In this document: piece after piece, positions 9,998 through 21,468 of the stretch
How the letters are laid out: the number at the start of each line of letters is the position of its first letter
Numbering within the stretch: the stretch's first letter is position 1
Assembly (NCBI GenBank): GCA_900618795.1
Contig: UYJD01000004.1
Span: forward strand, 1,570,347 to 1,634,346
Reading direction: 5' to 3'
DNA length: 64,000 bases
Origin: Cyanodermella asteris
Lineage: Eukaryota > Ascomycota > Lecanoromycetes > Ostropales > Stictidaceae
Made by a program: the position numbers and the translations under genes
The notes under the pieces: generated by a model
Told to the model about the DNA's origin: nothing
Seen by the model: the letters and a program-made list of their open reading frames with translations, nothing else
Databases searched by the model: none

Positions 9998-12900
9998 TCA
10001 TCTCGGTGCCTCTCCCTGCACAAACTCCATGGCATCGTCTCTGCTGACTTCAACAACACTACTGCTCTTGCCAACATATCGGACACCATAACACTTATCC
10101 GCAACAAGCAACATCTCCGGTCTGAAGGTCGTGCAGATAAACTGCCCATCGTTCTCGCTCGCATTTGAGATGTTCTTGAGCATTTCAGCAACCGCAGTAC
10201 GGTATTGTGCGTCGAGGTTGGCGTCGATTTCGTCGAAAAGGTAGAAAGGGGCAGGGTCGCAACGCTGAATGGCGAAGACGAGTGCGAGCGCACATAGACC
10301 TGAAAGATGTTAGTACTTGGCTGCTGTGATCATGGGTGAAGACTCACTTTTTTGTCCACCACTCAACTGCTGGATGCGTTGCTGGTCGTCGTGCTTGCTG
10401 TTGAAGCTGACTGCGACACCCACGCCGGTATAGTTCTCCACGCTGTTTCGTTCCTCCTCGTCGGATTCATCGTCACCACCGCGATCTTGTCGGCGTTGAA
10501 TGATGAGACGGCCACGTCCGGCAGGGACTAGCGTCTCAAAGACCTCGGCAAACTCTTTCGAGACTTGCTTGAAGGTACGTTCGATGGCTTCGTCCTTTCG
10601 CTGATCCAGGACGGAAATGAGCTCCTCAATACTGGCCTGACTCTTGTCCAATTCCGAACGACGTGTCGTGAGCTGATCTCGTTGTGCCGTGAATTGATCG
10701 TACTGCACGAATGCTTTTGTGTTGACGTTGACGTACTTCTTCAGTGCTTCGTTGACCTTTCGTAATCGCTTCTCAACAACGTCGCCCTTCATCTTCTCAA
10801 ATTTGCTGAAAGCGTCAGACGGCAATACACCCAAATCACGAATCCGAGACGAGACCTCGGTCTGCTGTTTCTGCAACCGAGACTTCTCTCGTATCGAGTC
10901 CTCCATGCTCTTCTTCTGGTTTTCAATCGAGCGCGCAAGATCTTTTTGCTTTTGCTCGGCTTCGGCGTGTTTCTGTTCCCGCTCGGCGATGCCGGCATTC
11001 CTCTCGTCCAGGTCGTTCTCCGTCTCCGCATACTTTGTGTCGAGCGCGGAGAGGCTCTTTGTTGCCCGCTTCAACTCCCGCTTCACATCCTGCATGCGCT
11101 GGGACGTGGTCTCGCCCTGATCTTGCAACAGCTGCTGAAGTTGACTGAGACGAGGGCGGTAATTCTCTCGCAGCTCAATCTCGAGCGTCTGTTTTCGCGA
11201 TTTAAGTTGGTTGCGCGCAGACGAAGTTTCGGAGAACTGTTTTCGCAAATCTTGCACCTCCGAACTCAGCCTCTCGAGCTCCTTTTCCTCGCTATCGGTC
11301 AGCGCTTTTTGGAATGCGGTTCCCTTCTCAGCTTCGTACGCTTCCTGCTGATCTTGGTAGTTGCGAAGATTCGACTCAACTTTAGTAAGTGCTCTCGCTT
11401 TGGCATCTGCGGCGTCACGCTTGCTTTGTAGATCAGTTTCGAGGTATCTAACCTCTTGTCTGATGCCATCGACACCGCGTTCTGCCCTGAGCTTGGCTTG
11501 CTCAAGCCCGCGCATTACGCCCGTTGCATGTGTGATTCTCTGACCCAGCTTCAGCAGCTCTTTCTCTATCTCCCTTAGGCGATCTGTGTGCTGGTCCAAG
11601 TCTTGCCTCAACTTGCTCTGAGCGCGGACTGCGTCGAGTCGCGATTGTCGTGTGTCTATGAATCCACCTGTCAAGGCACCTTTCTTGTCTGATCGGTCAC
11701 CGTCCAGGGTGATGGCGCTCACACCGTGACTTCTGGCGTATTGAGCAGCAGTCTGGATGCTCGGACAAATGATTGTCTTTCCAAACACTTGCTGGAAGGC
11801 AGGCTCATATGCTTCGTCAAATCTGATTTTTTCGATCATGGGCAAAGCGTCTTGAGCTTTGACATTGACAGCCTTCGGTCTTAGACGGTTGAGGGGCATG
11901 AATGTGACACGACCACCACGTTCATTGTTCAAAATTTCGAGAACTTGACTTGCAGTGTCATCGTTGTCCACAACCCAGTGAAACAGACTGTTGCCAGCAA
12001 CAACCTCAACACAGGTCTTGTACTTGTCGCCGACCTCCATCAATTCAGCGAGAGTGCCGTAGACGCCTTCGATGTTGTTTTGTCGCACAATTCGGCGCAC
12101 AGACTCGAGTCCGCGGCTGGTGTTCTTATCCATTCTCTGATACAGCCTTCTGTCCGCTTCGTAGAGGTCTTGCTTCGTTGTGTCGATCATCGACCGTAGC
12201 TTCGCCTCTTCTCGCCACAGCTCTTTCTGCGCATCGCTGTACTTATCTTTCTCGGCCTTTGCCTCTTGTAGCTTTTCCCTGCCCTCGCCACCACCGGTAG
12301 CCGCCGCAAGCTGTCCTCGAAGCTCCGCTATGCGTGTCTCACTGCTTTCGATGCCTTCTCGTAAGCTTGCTACTTCCTCCTGTGTTTGCACTCGGACTGC
12401 TTTGACCTGATTCACTTGCGGATATACGTCGTTGATCTGCTTGTCAAGCCATTGATCTCTCTCCTTCTTGCTCTTGAAGCGGCTGTTGCGACTCTGTTTG
12501 CTATACAGGCGCTGCCTCGATGCTTCAGCCTGTTCCAGGGCAGCTCTTATGTTGTCCCCTTCGGTGTTGGCTTCGTTGAATTCCGGCATCAAATTCGACA
12601 GCTCCTGCTCCCTTGAAGCGATGTCGTTCTCCATTGACTGTGCCTCCTGCTCCATTTGAGCTCGGTTCTGCTGAGCAGCTGTCTGCGCTGAGGCCAGCTC
12701 ATTCATCTCGAGCTCGAGTCTCGCCCGCTCTTTGGCCGTATCTCGACGGTCAGTTTCGAGACTCCTTTTGTCGACTTTCAAGAAATCTGCTTCCTGTTTC
12801 AGTTGCTTGATCTCCCTGTCGATCTTCTCGAGCTGCTTCTCTCCTTCAATGAATTGTTTCCGGCTCTCATCAGTTCCGTAAAGGCCATTTTGTCGCTTCT

Positions 12901-13688
12901 CGTCGAGAGCATCAAGTTTGTCGCCGATCGCCAATTGTTGTCGGTGATCGAGTGTGTATTGAAGACACCTGCGCTCTTTGTCCTTCTCTTGGTAGTCCCT
13001 CAGCTCGTTCTTCTCCTCGTCAAGCTCAGCCAAGCGCTCTCTGATGTATGAGAGAAGGTCGTCAATCTTTCCACGCTTGTTGTTCGTCTCTTGCATAATC
13101 TTCAAAGATTCTGAGCGCCTCTGTTCGTAAACTTGTGTTCCAGCCACTTCCTTCAACAGAGTCAGACGTTCTGCATCTTTCATATTCGTCAGAGCTGTGA
13201 CACGACCCTGTGGCACGATATAGTACGGATTCGATCGCGAGAATCCCGCTGATTCCAACAAGTTCATAACATCCGTCTTTGTGGCGTTCTTTCGGTCAAG
13301 AGTATATTCGTCCTTCTTCGATCCGATTGTTCGTCGCAGAGTCAATTCAGGTTTGCCGGTCGGGAATCGCTCATCGGTGTTGTCAAATATGATCTCCACG
13401 AAAGCAGACATCACAGCTGCGCCAGTTCCTTCGTGCAGCAATGCCTGTCGTTCCTCCCTGCCCATCTGAGTGTAGGCATCACCAAGGACGAAACGAATGG
13501 CCGCGAAGAAGTTGCTTTTGCCGGATCCGTTGCGACCGACGATGACATTGTGTTTGGACGAGAAGGGTTCAATGACAGTCTGCTCCTTGTAGCTGTGGGC
13601 GCGTCAGTCAGTCTGAATCTCGCTCGGAGACGTTCGATGCGGGCGCATACCTTTTGAAGCCCTGGATGATGACTTGTTTGATGTACAT
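9998..13688 (-). CDS. SMC3: Cohesin subunit SMC3
   Basis: Three exons on the minus strand, 13688-13651, 13592-10348 and 10299-9998, give 1194 residues, the usual Smc3 length. The tiny first exon encodes [12 protein letters not shown]. Walker A GRNGSGKS is at residues 32-39; the ABC signature LSGGQKS spans the last splice site; Walker [13 protein letters not shown] is in the last exon. The lysine pair in GSKKDEY falls at residues 105-106, the pair acetylated by Eco1/ESCO to lock cohesin on DNA. Long coiled-coil arms flank a central hinge with conserved glycines (around ALTGGFID). Smc3 pairs with Smc1 and the kleisin Scc1/Rad21 to hold sister chromatids together in the nucleus. It is divergent from RIO1 with an 0.8-kb shared spacer. 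Confidence 0.97.
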
Positions 13689-14482
13689 GGTGGCGGTGAG
13701 CAAGACACGAGCGCCTTGACTCTAGGTCTCCGGTAGCCCGTTTAGCGTCTCATCAAGACTCGCTTTAGATTGATGGAAGGGAGATGCGCATGAGCTGAAT
13801 GCCGGCTTCATGGCAATCGCGTCGATAGAGATGCACGCGATGCGCGTTGGCTTGGCGTTTCAGCGGCGGAGTTGATCCCCGACAGCCCACCAGAAGTCAT
13901 AAAAAGTATGTTATGGCCCAATGTGTCTGTCACAAGACGCCGCACCGTTTGCTGGGTCTAGGTGGGAGAAGCCCGATAGGTGCGCGTGAACCCCTCTATA
14001 GAATTGACACGTTGCATCTACGCTGGAGGCGCCCCGACGCATTAGTATCGCCGGCTGTGGCAGCTGCAATAGGAAATATCCGGTCTGGATCTGAACGGCC
14101 TACCTGAACTACCAAGCCAATTCTGAATCCTACCAGTAGTACTGAGTCATACCGTTGGAACTGCACTCAGTAACAAAGTAGCTGGCAGTCCGTTTTCTTA
14201 CTTGAACCTCTACCGCCATCAAGACAATTCGGCAAGTGCCACTTTTTGAAAACCACTGAGCAAGTTTCTTCGAGCGACCAAAACAGTACTTCCGCAGCTA
14301 CCTGCACTACCTACGACACTGCACACTCTTGCCAACCGACTTCTTACCTCCTACGACAGCGACGATAAAAGCTCCAGGAGAAAACATCTGACTGCGTAAT
14401 TGCAAGTTAACGTTAACGGTACTGTCAGCAACCCCACCACAACTGCACACTTTTTTTCATACTTTTTTCTCAAGTACACAAA
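13689..14482. promoter_or_regulatory. Shared divergent promoter region of SMC3 and RIO1
   Basis: 794 bp between two start codons on opposite strands. There is no coding content. The part near RIO1 is rich in short pyrimidine and CTACC tracts, as in many fungal 5' leaders. A 12-bp palindrome is listed separately. Confidence 0.55.
14406..14417. promoter_or_regulatory. Perfect 12-bp palindrome GTTAACGTTAAC
   Basis: Two abutting GTTAAC hexamers form a perfect palindrome 66-77 bp upstream of the RIO1 start. It could be a dimeric factor site or chance; no factor can be named. Confidence 0.25.
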
Positions 14483-16084
14483 ATGGTTGCGACCACTGTG
14501 CAGCCGATTATGGCGAACAACGATCACGACGAAGAGTACAACTCAGACGAAGACTACGACGACATTTTTGTGGAAAGTGACTACGACGACGGCGATGATC
14601 TTGCCGCGGCCAATCCTAATGATCTGACCAAAGCATACAACAGGCAACGACGAATCAATGAGGCCGATTCAAATGCTCCGAGGAACACTCTTCCCAAAAC
14701 CAATGTGCAGAGACCACAGGCCAACACACAGTCCGCAGTCGACGACCAAGTAGCCTCGTTGTCGAAACATGCAGGCAAACTCAAGCTCGATGACGACTTC
14801 ACAGGCTCCGGGCACCGAAATGGGACTCGTGATCGAGCAGACAGAGCCACTAGCGAACAAGTGCTGGACCCACGGACACGAATGCTTCTTCTTCAAATGA
14901 TCAATCGCGACATCATCACCGAAGTGAATGGCTGTCTGTCCACGGGAAAGGAAGCAAACGTCTATCACGCCCTTTCGAACATAGAAGACGGCGACAACAC
15001 CATCCTACAGCACCGTGCCGTCAAAGTCTACAAAACAAGTATCATGGTCTTCAAAGACCGTGAGAAGTATGTCACCGGCGAGTTCAGGTTCAAATCAGAA
15101 TACAAAAAGGGCAGCAACCGCGCGAAGGTCAAGGTCTGGGCAGAAAAGGAAATGCGCAACTTGAAACGAATCTACGCTTCCGGCATCCCGTGCCCGGAGC
15201 CCCACTACCTACGTCTTCACGTCCTCGTAATGGGCTTCTTGGGCGACCGCAAAGGAATCCCAGCCCCCAGGCTCAAGGACGTAAACTTTGAGCAAGCAGA
15301 CGCAGAAAACAAATGGACGGAACTATACATACAACTCCTGGGCTACATGCGGGTCTTGTACCAGAAGTGCCGCCTTGTTCACGCCGATCTGAGCGAGTAC
15401 AACCTACTCTACCACAAGGAGAAACTATACATGATCGATGTCAGCCAGAGCGTCGAATACGACCACCCCCGCAGCCTGGAATTTCTGCGCATGGACATCA
15501 AGAACGTGAGCGACTTTTTCGCCCGGAAATCGGTCGACACGCTGTCCGAACGAACAGTCTTCGGCTTCGTCACGGACGATCAGGAGAGTGCGGAGATGGA
15601 GGCAATGCCCGCGATCATTGAGAAACTATACACCAACCGATCGAGCGAGCAGGACGACGCGGACGTGAAGGAGGTGGAGAATGCGATCTTCCGCAGTCAG
15701 TACATTCCGCAGAACCTCGAGCAAGTCTACGATATCGAGCGGGATGCGGAGCAGGTGGGACGTGGTGGACAGGATGACCTTGTCTACAAGGCTCTGCTTG
15801 CGCAAAAGACGGCAAAACCTGGCGAGACGGCGGAGGACCCCGTGGATGATGATGATGATGATGATGAGCAAGGCGGAAGCGAGGACGAGGACGAGGATGA
15901 GGAAGAGGAGGGCGTGGATCCGTTTGCGCCAAAGGCACCAAGAGGCAAGCGCTTTGAAGACAAGGAGGAGAAGAAGGAGCATAAGAGGAAGGTCAAGGAG
16001 GAGAAGGCTGCCAAGCGCAAGGAAAAGATACCGAAGCATTTGAAGAAGTCGTTGGTCAACAAGACTGCGAAGAGGCATGGTTGA
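14483..16084 (+). CDS. RIO1: RIO1 atypical serine kinase/ATPase
   Basis: A single exon encodes 533 residues. The RIO kinase signatures are all present: the ATP-binding loop STGKEANVYHA starting near residue 153, the catalytic HADLSEYN at 300-307 (catalytic Asp302) and the metal-binding IDVSQSVEYDHP from residue 318 (Asp319). The N-terminus is acidic and the C-terminus has an acidic run encoded by GAT/GAG repeats (15846-15915), followed by a Lys-rich tail. This layout is typical of Rio1. Rio1 acts in late cytoplasmic maturation of the 40S ribosomal subunit and release of assembly factors. The ATG at 14483 is the first in frame; MANN at 14510 is an alternative. Confidence 0.96.
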   Translation: MVATTVQPIMANNDHDEEYNSDEDYDDIFVESDYDDGDDLAAANPNDLTKAYNRQRRINEADSNAPRNTLPKTNVQRPQANTQSAVDDQVASLSKHAGKLKLDDDFTGSGHRNGTRDRADRATSEQVLDPRTRMLLLQMINRDIITEVNGCLSTGKEANVYHALSNIEDGDNTILQHRAVKVYKTSIMVFKDREKYVTGEFRFKSEYKKGSNRAKVKVWAEKEMRNLKRIYASGIPCPEPHYLRLHVLVMGFLGDRKGIPAPRLKDVNFEQADAENKWTELYIQLLGYMRVLYQKCRLVHADLSEYNLLYHKEKLYMIDVSQSVEYDHPRSLEFLRMDIKNVSDFFARKSVDTLSERTVFGFVTDDQESAEMEAMPAIIEKLYTNRSSEQDDADVKEVENAIFRSQYIPQNLEQVYDIERDAEQVGRGGQDDLVYKALLAQKTAKPGETAEDPVDDDDDDDEQGGSEDEDEDEEEEGVDPFAPKAPRGKRFEDKEEKKEHKRKVKEEKAAKRKEKIPKHLKKSLVNKTAKRHG

Positions 16085-18067
16085 GTTGTTAGCGAGTTGG
16101 TGGGTGAGGATTTGAAAATGACCTTGTATTTATCTGATGCATGGCAATGAGGTAATGCAAATAGATCATGTTGATATCAGAAGCGTAAAATGATGAGTAT
16201 GTAGCATTTGCAAGGTGAGCACCGATAGATTGACTTGCCACTGGTTTGGCCAAGCATGCGGGAAGATGGTGATGCCCATACTTGATTCACTGCTTCTACT
16301 GAGGATAACTGCCAAGTGGATAAGCATGTGGTCGACAAGGCATCTGATCGAATTTTCAACCGTGCAGTCCCTGGATAACTAGACCACGCATCTAGCCGAC
16401 CGCTCATCACGATACCCTTGCGGGTATGTATTCGAGTGATTGAGCACCTTGACCGCCCCTCAGTTTCGAAAAGCCATCTTTGGACCTCCGTGCATGGAAT
16501 TGTCTTGGATCTCGTCTGCCATGTTCGGAACATCTGCCATCGCTCCATTTAGACTTCGCGTCTGCATGCTGACATTCCAAAGCCAAAGCTCCGCAGGACG
16601 ATTGGCGCAATCGGAATCCGTCAAAAGTCAAATTCGTGGTGGATTTCTTGGACAGGGTATCTATCCGCGAGGAGATGATGCATGATCCTGCAAGCTCAGA
16701 GACATACCGTAATTCAGAAGCTTCGAGGCCTCTTTTGAGTACATGCAGGCCGAGTCAATGGCGTTCCGCTTGTGTATGCCTGGTACCCCTACGCGTGGGC
16801 GTTTTTGGAAGCGCCTCTTCACTCAAAGCGAAGACTGTCGGCTTGCAGCTTGGAACTAAAAACGCACAAATGTCAGCATCTCTCTGTTGAAATGTTCCCT
16901 TGTCGGATTGGTTGTATTGAATAGGTTGTCAGTGCTCTCTTTGGGGTCCACATTTCTTAATCGGCATTTACTAGCCGGGCTTCAAGCTATGAGTGAGTAG
17001 TAGGCTCAAAACCACAGGTAGCGGGGTGATTTCTTGCATCATCCAACCCTGGTCAGACACGCAGGAAAAGAAGCGTATGCTTACAGTTGGAGTATATCCA
17101 GTGACTGACCAATACGAGATGAGCGAACATCACCGTGCGGGTGACGAGAGCATTCTTTTCGCGCCTTGACAGCCCATCCTCGTGGGGGTGAGACTGCATG
17201 CGGGTACTCAGAGTCCTGAGCTCCAAAGCCTCAAACCGGCATGAGCATCACCTCACGGCATCAGGTAAGCGCTCATGAAGTTCAATTAATAGTTGCGCGC
17301 TTGTGAACTCTGCGCTGTTGTTGACGAGACATGCAGCCGACGCTTCGTCTCTCGGAACGGCACAAGGCTGCATCCTAGCCGTTCCGCCTTCCCACGCCAG
17401 ACCTCTTTCGTCCACATCGACATGCACCTTGTCAGCGGGATTCGCTTCTCTCTTCAGTTCATCTCAGCGACCGGGATGCATGCTTATTGTTCTTGTCCGT
17501 TTCGATAACATAGCGGGCCGCCTTTCGGTTCTGGCTATGTTGTATTTCGTAAGACAAATTGTTTTGTTGACACCAGTGTGTATCACTTTGCTTTTCACAA
17601 TATATGCTTATGGATGTTGATCTACGTTCGAAGATTCTGCATTGCATGGATTATTTAATGAAGTAAACGGTGTCTGAACGATAATGTACAAAACGACATG
17701 ATCGATCGATTTGTGGCTACGTCGCTTGGACCTGTGGCGGGTCCGAATTCACTGGTATGTACCTTGTTTTCAGACGTGGCGCAGAGTGGTCTTGCCCAAG
17801 GACATCCCGACAGCGGCACATAAAAACAGCACAGACCTCTCAAGCCATACAAGCTCAGTCCAACGCCACGATTTCAGATCTGGCACTGAAGCTTCGCGAT
17901 TGGCGTTGGGTACGGCCGGTCGCGGCTAGCTCCAACAAGCCCAGACAGGAACTGGAATGGATCAGCTCGTCATCGACGAGAACTGCCACGCCAGTCCATC
18001 ATAGTTACAGCAGGCTGATGCCTGTGAGCTGACCATTGTGCTTTCCTACTGACAAGCTCACGCCAGC

Positions 18068-18088
18068 TCACGGCCTCTTAGGCCGTGA
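18068..18088. repeat. Perfect 9-bp inverted repeat (hairpin)
   Basis: TCACGGCCT, a 3-nt loop CTT, then AGGCCGTGA: a GC-rich perfect stem. It lies about 310 bp upstream of the next gene; function unknown. Confidence 0.6.
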
Positions 18089-18298
18089 AGGTTGACAGAG
18101 CTGGCCCGTGGATTCAACCACGAGCGGAGCGTTACTGCACGCTTCCATGGCGTGCTTGCTTGTTCTCTTGGAATCTTCAAGCGCGAGACATGCACTTTGA
18201 GTCAATTAAGGAAAACTCGATAGTCCAAGAGCTGGGATTGCAGCAAAGCAGGTTCAATGCAAGGTAATGGAGATTTCGAGAAGGCGTGAAACGCGGTG

Positions 18299-18304
18299 TA
18301 TAAA
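18299..18304 (+). promoter_or_regulatory. TATA box (TATAAA) of the Thr/Pro-rich secreted protein gene
   Basis: A consensus TATAAA about 97-102 bp upstream of the ATG at 18401. TATA-containing promoters in fungi are common at regulated and secreted-protein genes. Confidence 0.5.
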
Positions 18305-18400
18305 GACATGTCCTGCAGCCCGAGTTTTCGGACTTCTTCGTCAGTGAATCACTCTCCAGTGCTTCGCCTTCATTCATCTCGAAATCAAAGATAGTTCACA

Positions 18401-19093
18401 ATGGTTGCCTTCAACACTCGCTTGGCAGCCCTCATCGCCGTGGTCCTGGTCAACCCTCTGATCACCAATGTCCTCGCCGCTCCAGGACAAGCCCTGCCTC
18501 GATTCGACGAGCGTGATCAGGAGAACTGGCCCATCTCCATCTCCATCGGCTGGCCTTGGGGCCATACCACCACGGACTCCCAGCTAACCACCAAGCCTTG
18601 GGAGACCAAGACATGGGGACAACCTACCACTTGGGGTGAAACCACAAAGACCAAGCCGACCTGGGGAGAGACCACCAAGACGAAGCCGACCTGGACTGGA
18701 CCTACAACCACGCCAACCACGCCTACCGCCCCACCGACAACCACACCGACGACTCCCATAACTCCCACTGCCCCACCCACCAGCTGCCCCAAACCCAGCT
18801 GCCCAACGCCCGAAACCACAACCGTAACCAAACCAGCCGAGACGGTCACAGTCACTAAGCCCGGCGAGACAGTCACCAAGCCCGGTGGAACAGTCACCAT
18901 AACCCAGCCCGGCACCACCGTGACGAAACCCGGCGAGACCGTTACCGTCACCAAGCCAGGCGGAACGACGACGGTGACTCAACCTGGCGGAAAGACCCCC
19001 GTCACCGAGTCTCCGACTACAATGCCCCCGACGACCAAGCCGACCAAGACTTGGGGCGAGAAGACTACCACGAAGAATCCCTGGGGGACCTGA
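18401..19093 (+). CDS. Secreted Thr/Pro-rich repeat protein (cell-wall or matrix type)
   Basis: 230 residues with a clear signal peptide (LAALIAVVLVNPLITNVLA, cleavage probably near residue 26). The mature part has a short Trp-containing segment, then two copies of a WGETTKTKPT unit, a Pro/Thr block and a run of imperfect units of the type VTKPGETVT. Only two Cys are seen (SCPKPSCP). Such Thr-rich regions are usually O-glycosylated and extended, as in fungal wall or spore-surface proteins; there is no GPI-anchor tail. Just after a run of five G (19083-19087) the frame closes at 19093. The next reading frame continues the same repeat style to 19172 (see next entry), so the annotated C-terminus may be artificial or shortened by a one-base change. 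Confidence 0.75.
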   Translation: MVAFNTRLAALIAVVLVNPLITNVLAAPGQALPRFDERDQENWPISISIGWPWGHTTTDSQLTTKPWETKTWGQPTTWGETTKTKPTWGETTKTKPTWTGPTTTPTTPTAPPTTTPTTPITPTAPPTSCPKPSCPTPETTTVTKPAETVTVTKPGETVTKPGGTVTITQPGTTVTKPGETVTVTKPGGTTTVTQPGGKTPVTESPTTMPPTTKPTKTWGEKTTTKNPWGT

Positions 19094-19172
19094 GACTACT
19101 ACGGATCGTGATGAGACCAAGACTAAGCCTTGGGGATGGCCAGAGACGACGGAGACTCGGGAATGGGGCTGA
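19088..19172 (+). other. Out-of-frame continuation of the Thr/Pro-rich protein
   Basis: Read one base out of phase with the gene ending at 19093, this stretch encodes PETTTDRDETKTKPWGWPE and then TTETREWG before a TGA at 19170-19172. The Lys-Thr-Lys-Pro-Trp-Gly and Glu-Thr-Thr style matches the upstream repeats (KPWETKTWG, WGEKTTTKNPWG). It therefore looks like the ancestral C-terminus, split off by a single-base length change in the G run or by an assembly error there. Confidence 0.6.
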
Positions 19173-19630
19173 TCTTAGAAGCGGCCGGAGACTTGAAGCG
19201 GGTATGAGATGGAGGAATCTATGGGGACATGTGCAAGTACCCACGTGAAGAAGAAACACTCCCTTCGTCCTCTACTGTTGAAATGAGCAGAGACCAAAAG
19301 TCTAGCATAAGGTTGCGAATGAACACTGTGATGCAGCAAAATTGCACACCGCATCTTTGTGCAGTCTGCCGTCTGATCGGAATTATTCATCTCGTGTATC
19401 ATCGTGTCTCTCGTAGCGTACCTCGATCGCACAAAAGTGCGCTCTAACTGTCCTCTGCTGATCATGGACACAAGCACCCTGCCAGCGTGACCGCAAGACC
19501 TGAAGACAGTCCAAAGCTCAGGCCAGCATTTCGCAACGGCCGCCGAAGAATTTCAACCTGTAGCTTCCATGATCTCGAGTCGTGACCGCCACCAGATCAC
19601 AACAGCGCTCTTCACGAAGAGATGGGCCAA
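19173..19630. other. Intergenic stretch between convergent genes
   Basis: 458 bp with no gene seen; presumably two 3' UTRs. Confidence 0.55.
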
Positions 19631-20275
19631 TCACCACCCCGCCCAAACCCACCTCAAATGCACCTCACTGCACTCCCCACCTGGATAATGATCCAACACC
19701 ACAAACCTCTCCAACAAGTTCCCATACAGATTGAACCAACAAGCGCTCGTCTTCGTCCACCCCTTTAGCGGGCTTCCCTGTACCGTCTGCAACTCCACGC
19801 CCCCAAAAACATCCTTCAATTTGAAATTCAGCTCATAACTCCCAAAATCATCCCAATCCGGCTGGCTCTTCGTGAACACGCTCGCTTCGATCGGCAGACC
19901 CGCATCGGGGTCCGTCAGGCCGGAGGATTGTCCTGCGATCAGGTTGCGAGGGGTATAGGGCGTTCCGGGGACGCTGTAGGGGACTGCGTCGGAGACGTTG
20001 TGCACGAGCACGGAGCCGCCGTGGGGGTGCTCGTTATTCGTCCAGTTTGTGGATTGGTAGAAGAGGGCGGCAAGGGAGGCGTTGGGGGTCAGCCGGAGGA
20101 AGTCGCCGTTGGAGTAGTCGGCGGTCGTGATGTATTGACCGGGGAGGGTTTTGTTGGGGGAGTAAGCGACTTGGAGGTGGATGTAGGGGGTGAGAGGCTT
20201 TTTGGGGGGCGTGAGGTCGGGGTGGTGGTGGGCCGTGGCTAGGGCCAGGAGACCGAGGAAGAGGATAGGATACAT
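19631..20275 (-). CDS. Small secreted protein, unknown function
   Basis: 214 residues, single exon, starting with a short strong signal peptide (MYPILFLGLLALATA, followed by HHHPDLTPP). The mature protein has several N-glycosylation sequons (NKT, NAS, NWT, NVS), two Cys (SACW, GECS) that may form one disulfide, and a Trp-rich C-terminus. I recognise no domain. Length, secretion signal and lack of relatives known to me would make it a candidate effector or surface protein, but this is inference. The gene is convergent with the Thr/Pro-rich secreted protein gene. Confidence 0.75.
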   Translation of the reverse strand: MYPILFLGLLALATAHHHPDLTPPKKPLTPYIHLQVAYSPNKTLPGQYITTADYSNGDFLRLTPNASLAALFYQSTNWTNNEHPHGGSVLVHNVSDAVPYSVPGTPYTPRNLIAGQSSGLTDPDAGLPIEASVFTKSQPDWDDFGSYELNFKLKDVFGGVELQTVQGSPLKGWTKTSACWFNLYGNLLERFVVLDHYPGGECSEVHLRWVWAGW

Positions 20276-21468
20276 GATTGCGATGAAGGTGATGTTGCAG
20301 AAACGATGTGGGAGATGGAGCTTGGAGGGATCGATTTACAATGAAGGAGAGGTGTAGACTTTTTGAATTGAGTTTGTCGGTTCATGACGTGCCCGGAAAT
20401 TCACATGCTGTGGCCGTTGAGGATCGTCGTGTTGATCCCGGGAACAGTTCCAAATCGTCTTTGTGCATAGTCATGTTCTGTTCGCCGGTCATGGTGATGG
20501 AACGAACTGTACGAGCAGGATTCGTGAAAAGCATGCAAGTGTTGCCGTGTGGCGTTACTTACAACCCAATCCTGGCCCGACCCTTGCAGCGCGGGGCTCG
20601 AGGGGCTTTGCAGGCAATCTCGAACACGATATCGATCTAAAATGAGCTAGTCTCGCGTAAATTATCGTCCGTGGACTGGGATTCAGGTTCTGGCGGAACG
20701 CCTCGTGGCGTGTTTATGGCGAAATGCTGCTTCAGCCCAAGGCCTGGGCTGGTTCAACCTCGGTCTTCCAGTTGTACTCGACAAGGCCTCTTTCACGAAC
20801 TCTGAACAACTCAATCATTCATCCAGCGACTTGGTCAGTAATGCATTCACCCGGTCTGCCACATCACGTTAATGCACAGGCCTGGCAACCAGTCTCCAGC
20901 ACCATCGTCATTTAGGCCTATTTTGCATGCCGACGAAGCTATTTCGGTCTTGGTTAATCTGCAAGAAACATGTTGATTATTCAGTCCCACATCCTGACTC
21001 AGCAGTCAGCGCAGTCATCGAACCCAATATTGTGGAATTGAACCACCAAACGAGCCATCGAGATGTGACGCAAAGTTACGGCTCAGCCGTTCCAACGTTG
21101 GTGGGAGGGTCCAACAGGACTTTGATAAAAGCTTGATTTATACACGGTCCGAGTTGATTACACGCCTTAATCGTTGGTCTGACCATCTATCAAGCTTTAT
21201 CAATCATGTTGCAAGCGCGTACTAAACGCTTCTGGCGAGCATTGATCGACTCTCTTGCCGACCAGCACCCTCAGCTGGGTGCTCGCCTGCGGCCTCGACC
21301 GCGGAGCGGAGCGGACTGCAGCGCGGCGTGATGCTGGTGTAAACGTCCGTCAATCACCTCCCTCTCATTTCCTGCTTTCCTAAATCCAGTGTTGTGCTTC
21401 AAGGATTTAGAGATTCCAGCAGAAACTGTGCAACGTTCTTCCTCATGCAGTCTTGGGAAAACATCTCA
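20276..21468. other. Intergenic stretch (1.2 kb), no gene seen
   Basis: This lies between the start of the small secreted protein gene and the GNAT remnant. Frames up to 110 codons (20308-20640) have no recognisable content. Confidence 0.5.

Larger units (their letters stand above)
16085..18400. other. Gene-free stretch (2.3 kb)
   Basis: No supported gene. The longest frames (16177-16548 minus, 17303-17620 plus) have no recognisable domain. A perfect 9-bp hairpin and a TATA box near the right edge are listed separately. Confidence 0.5.
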
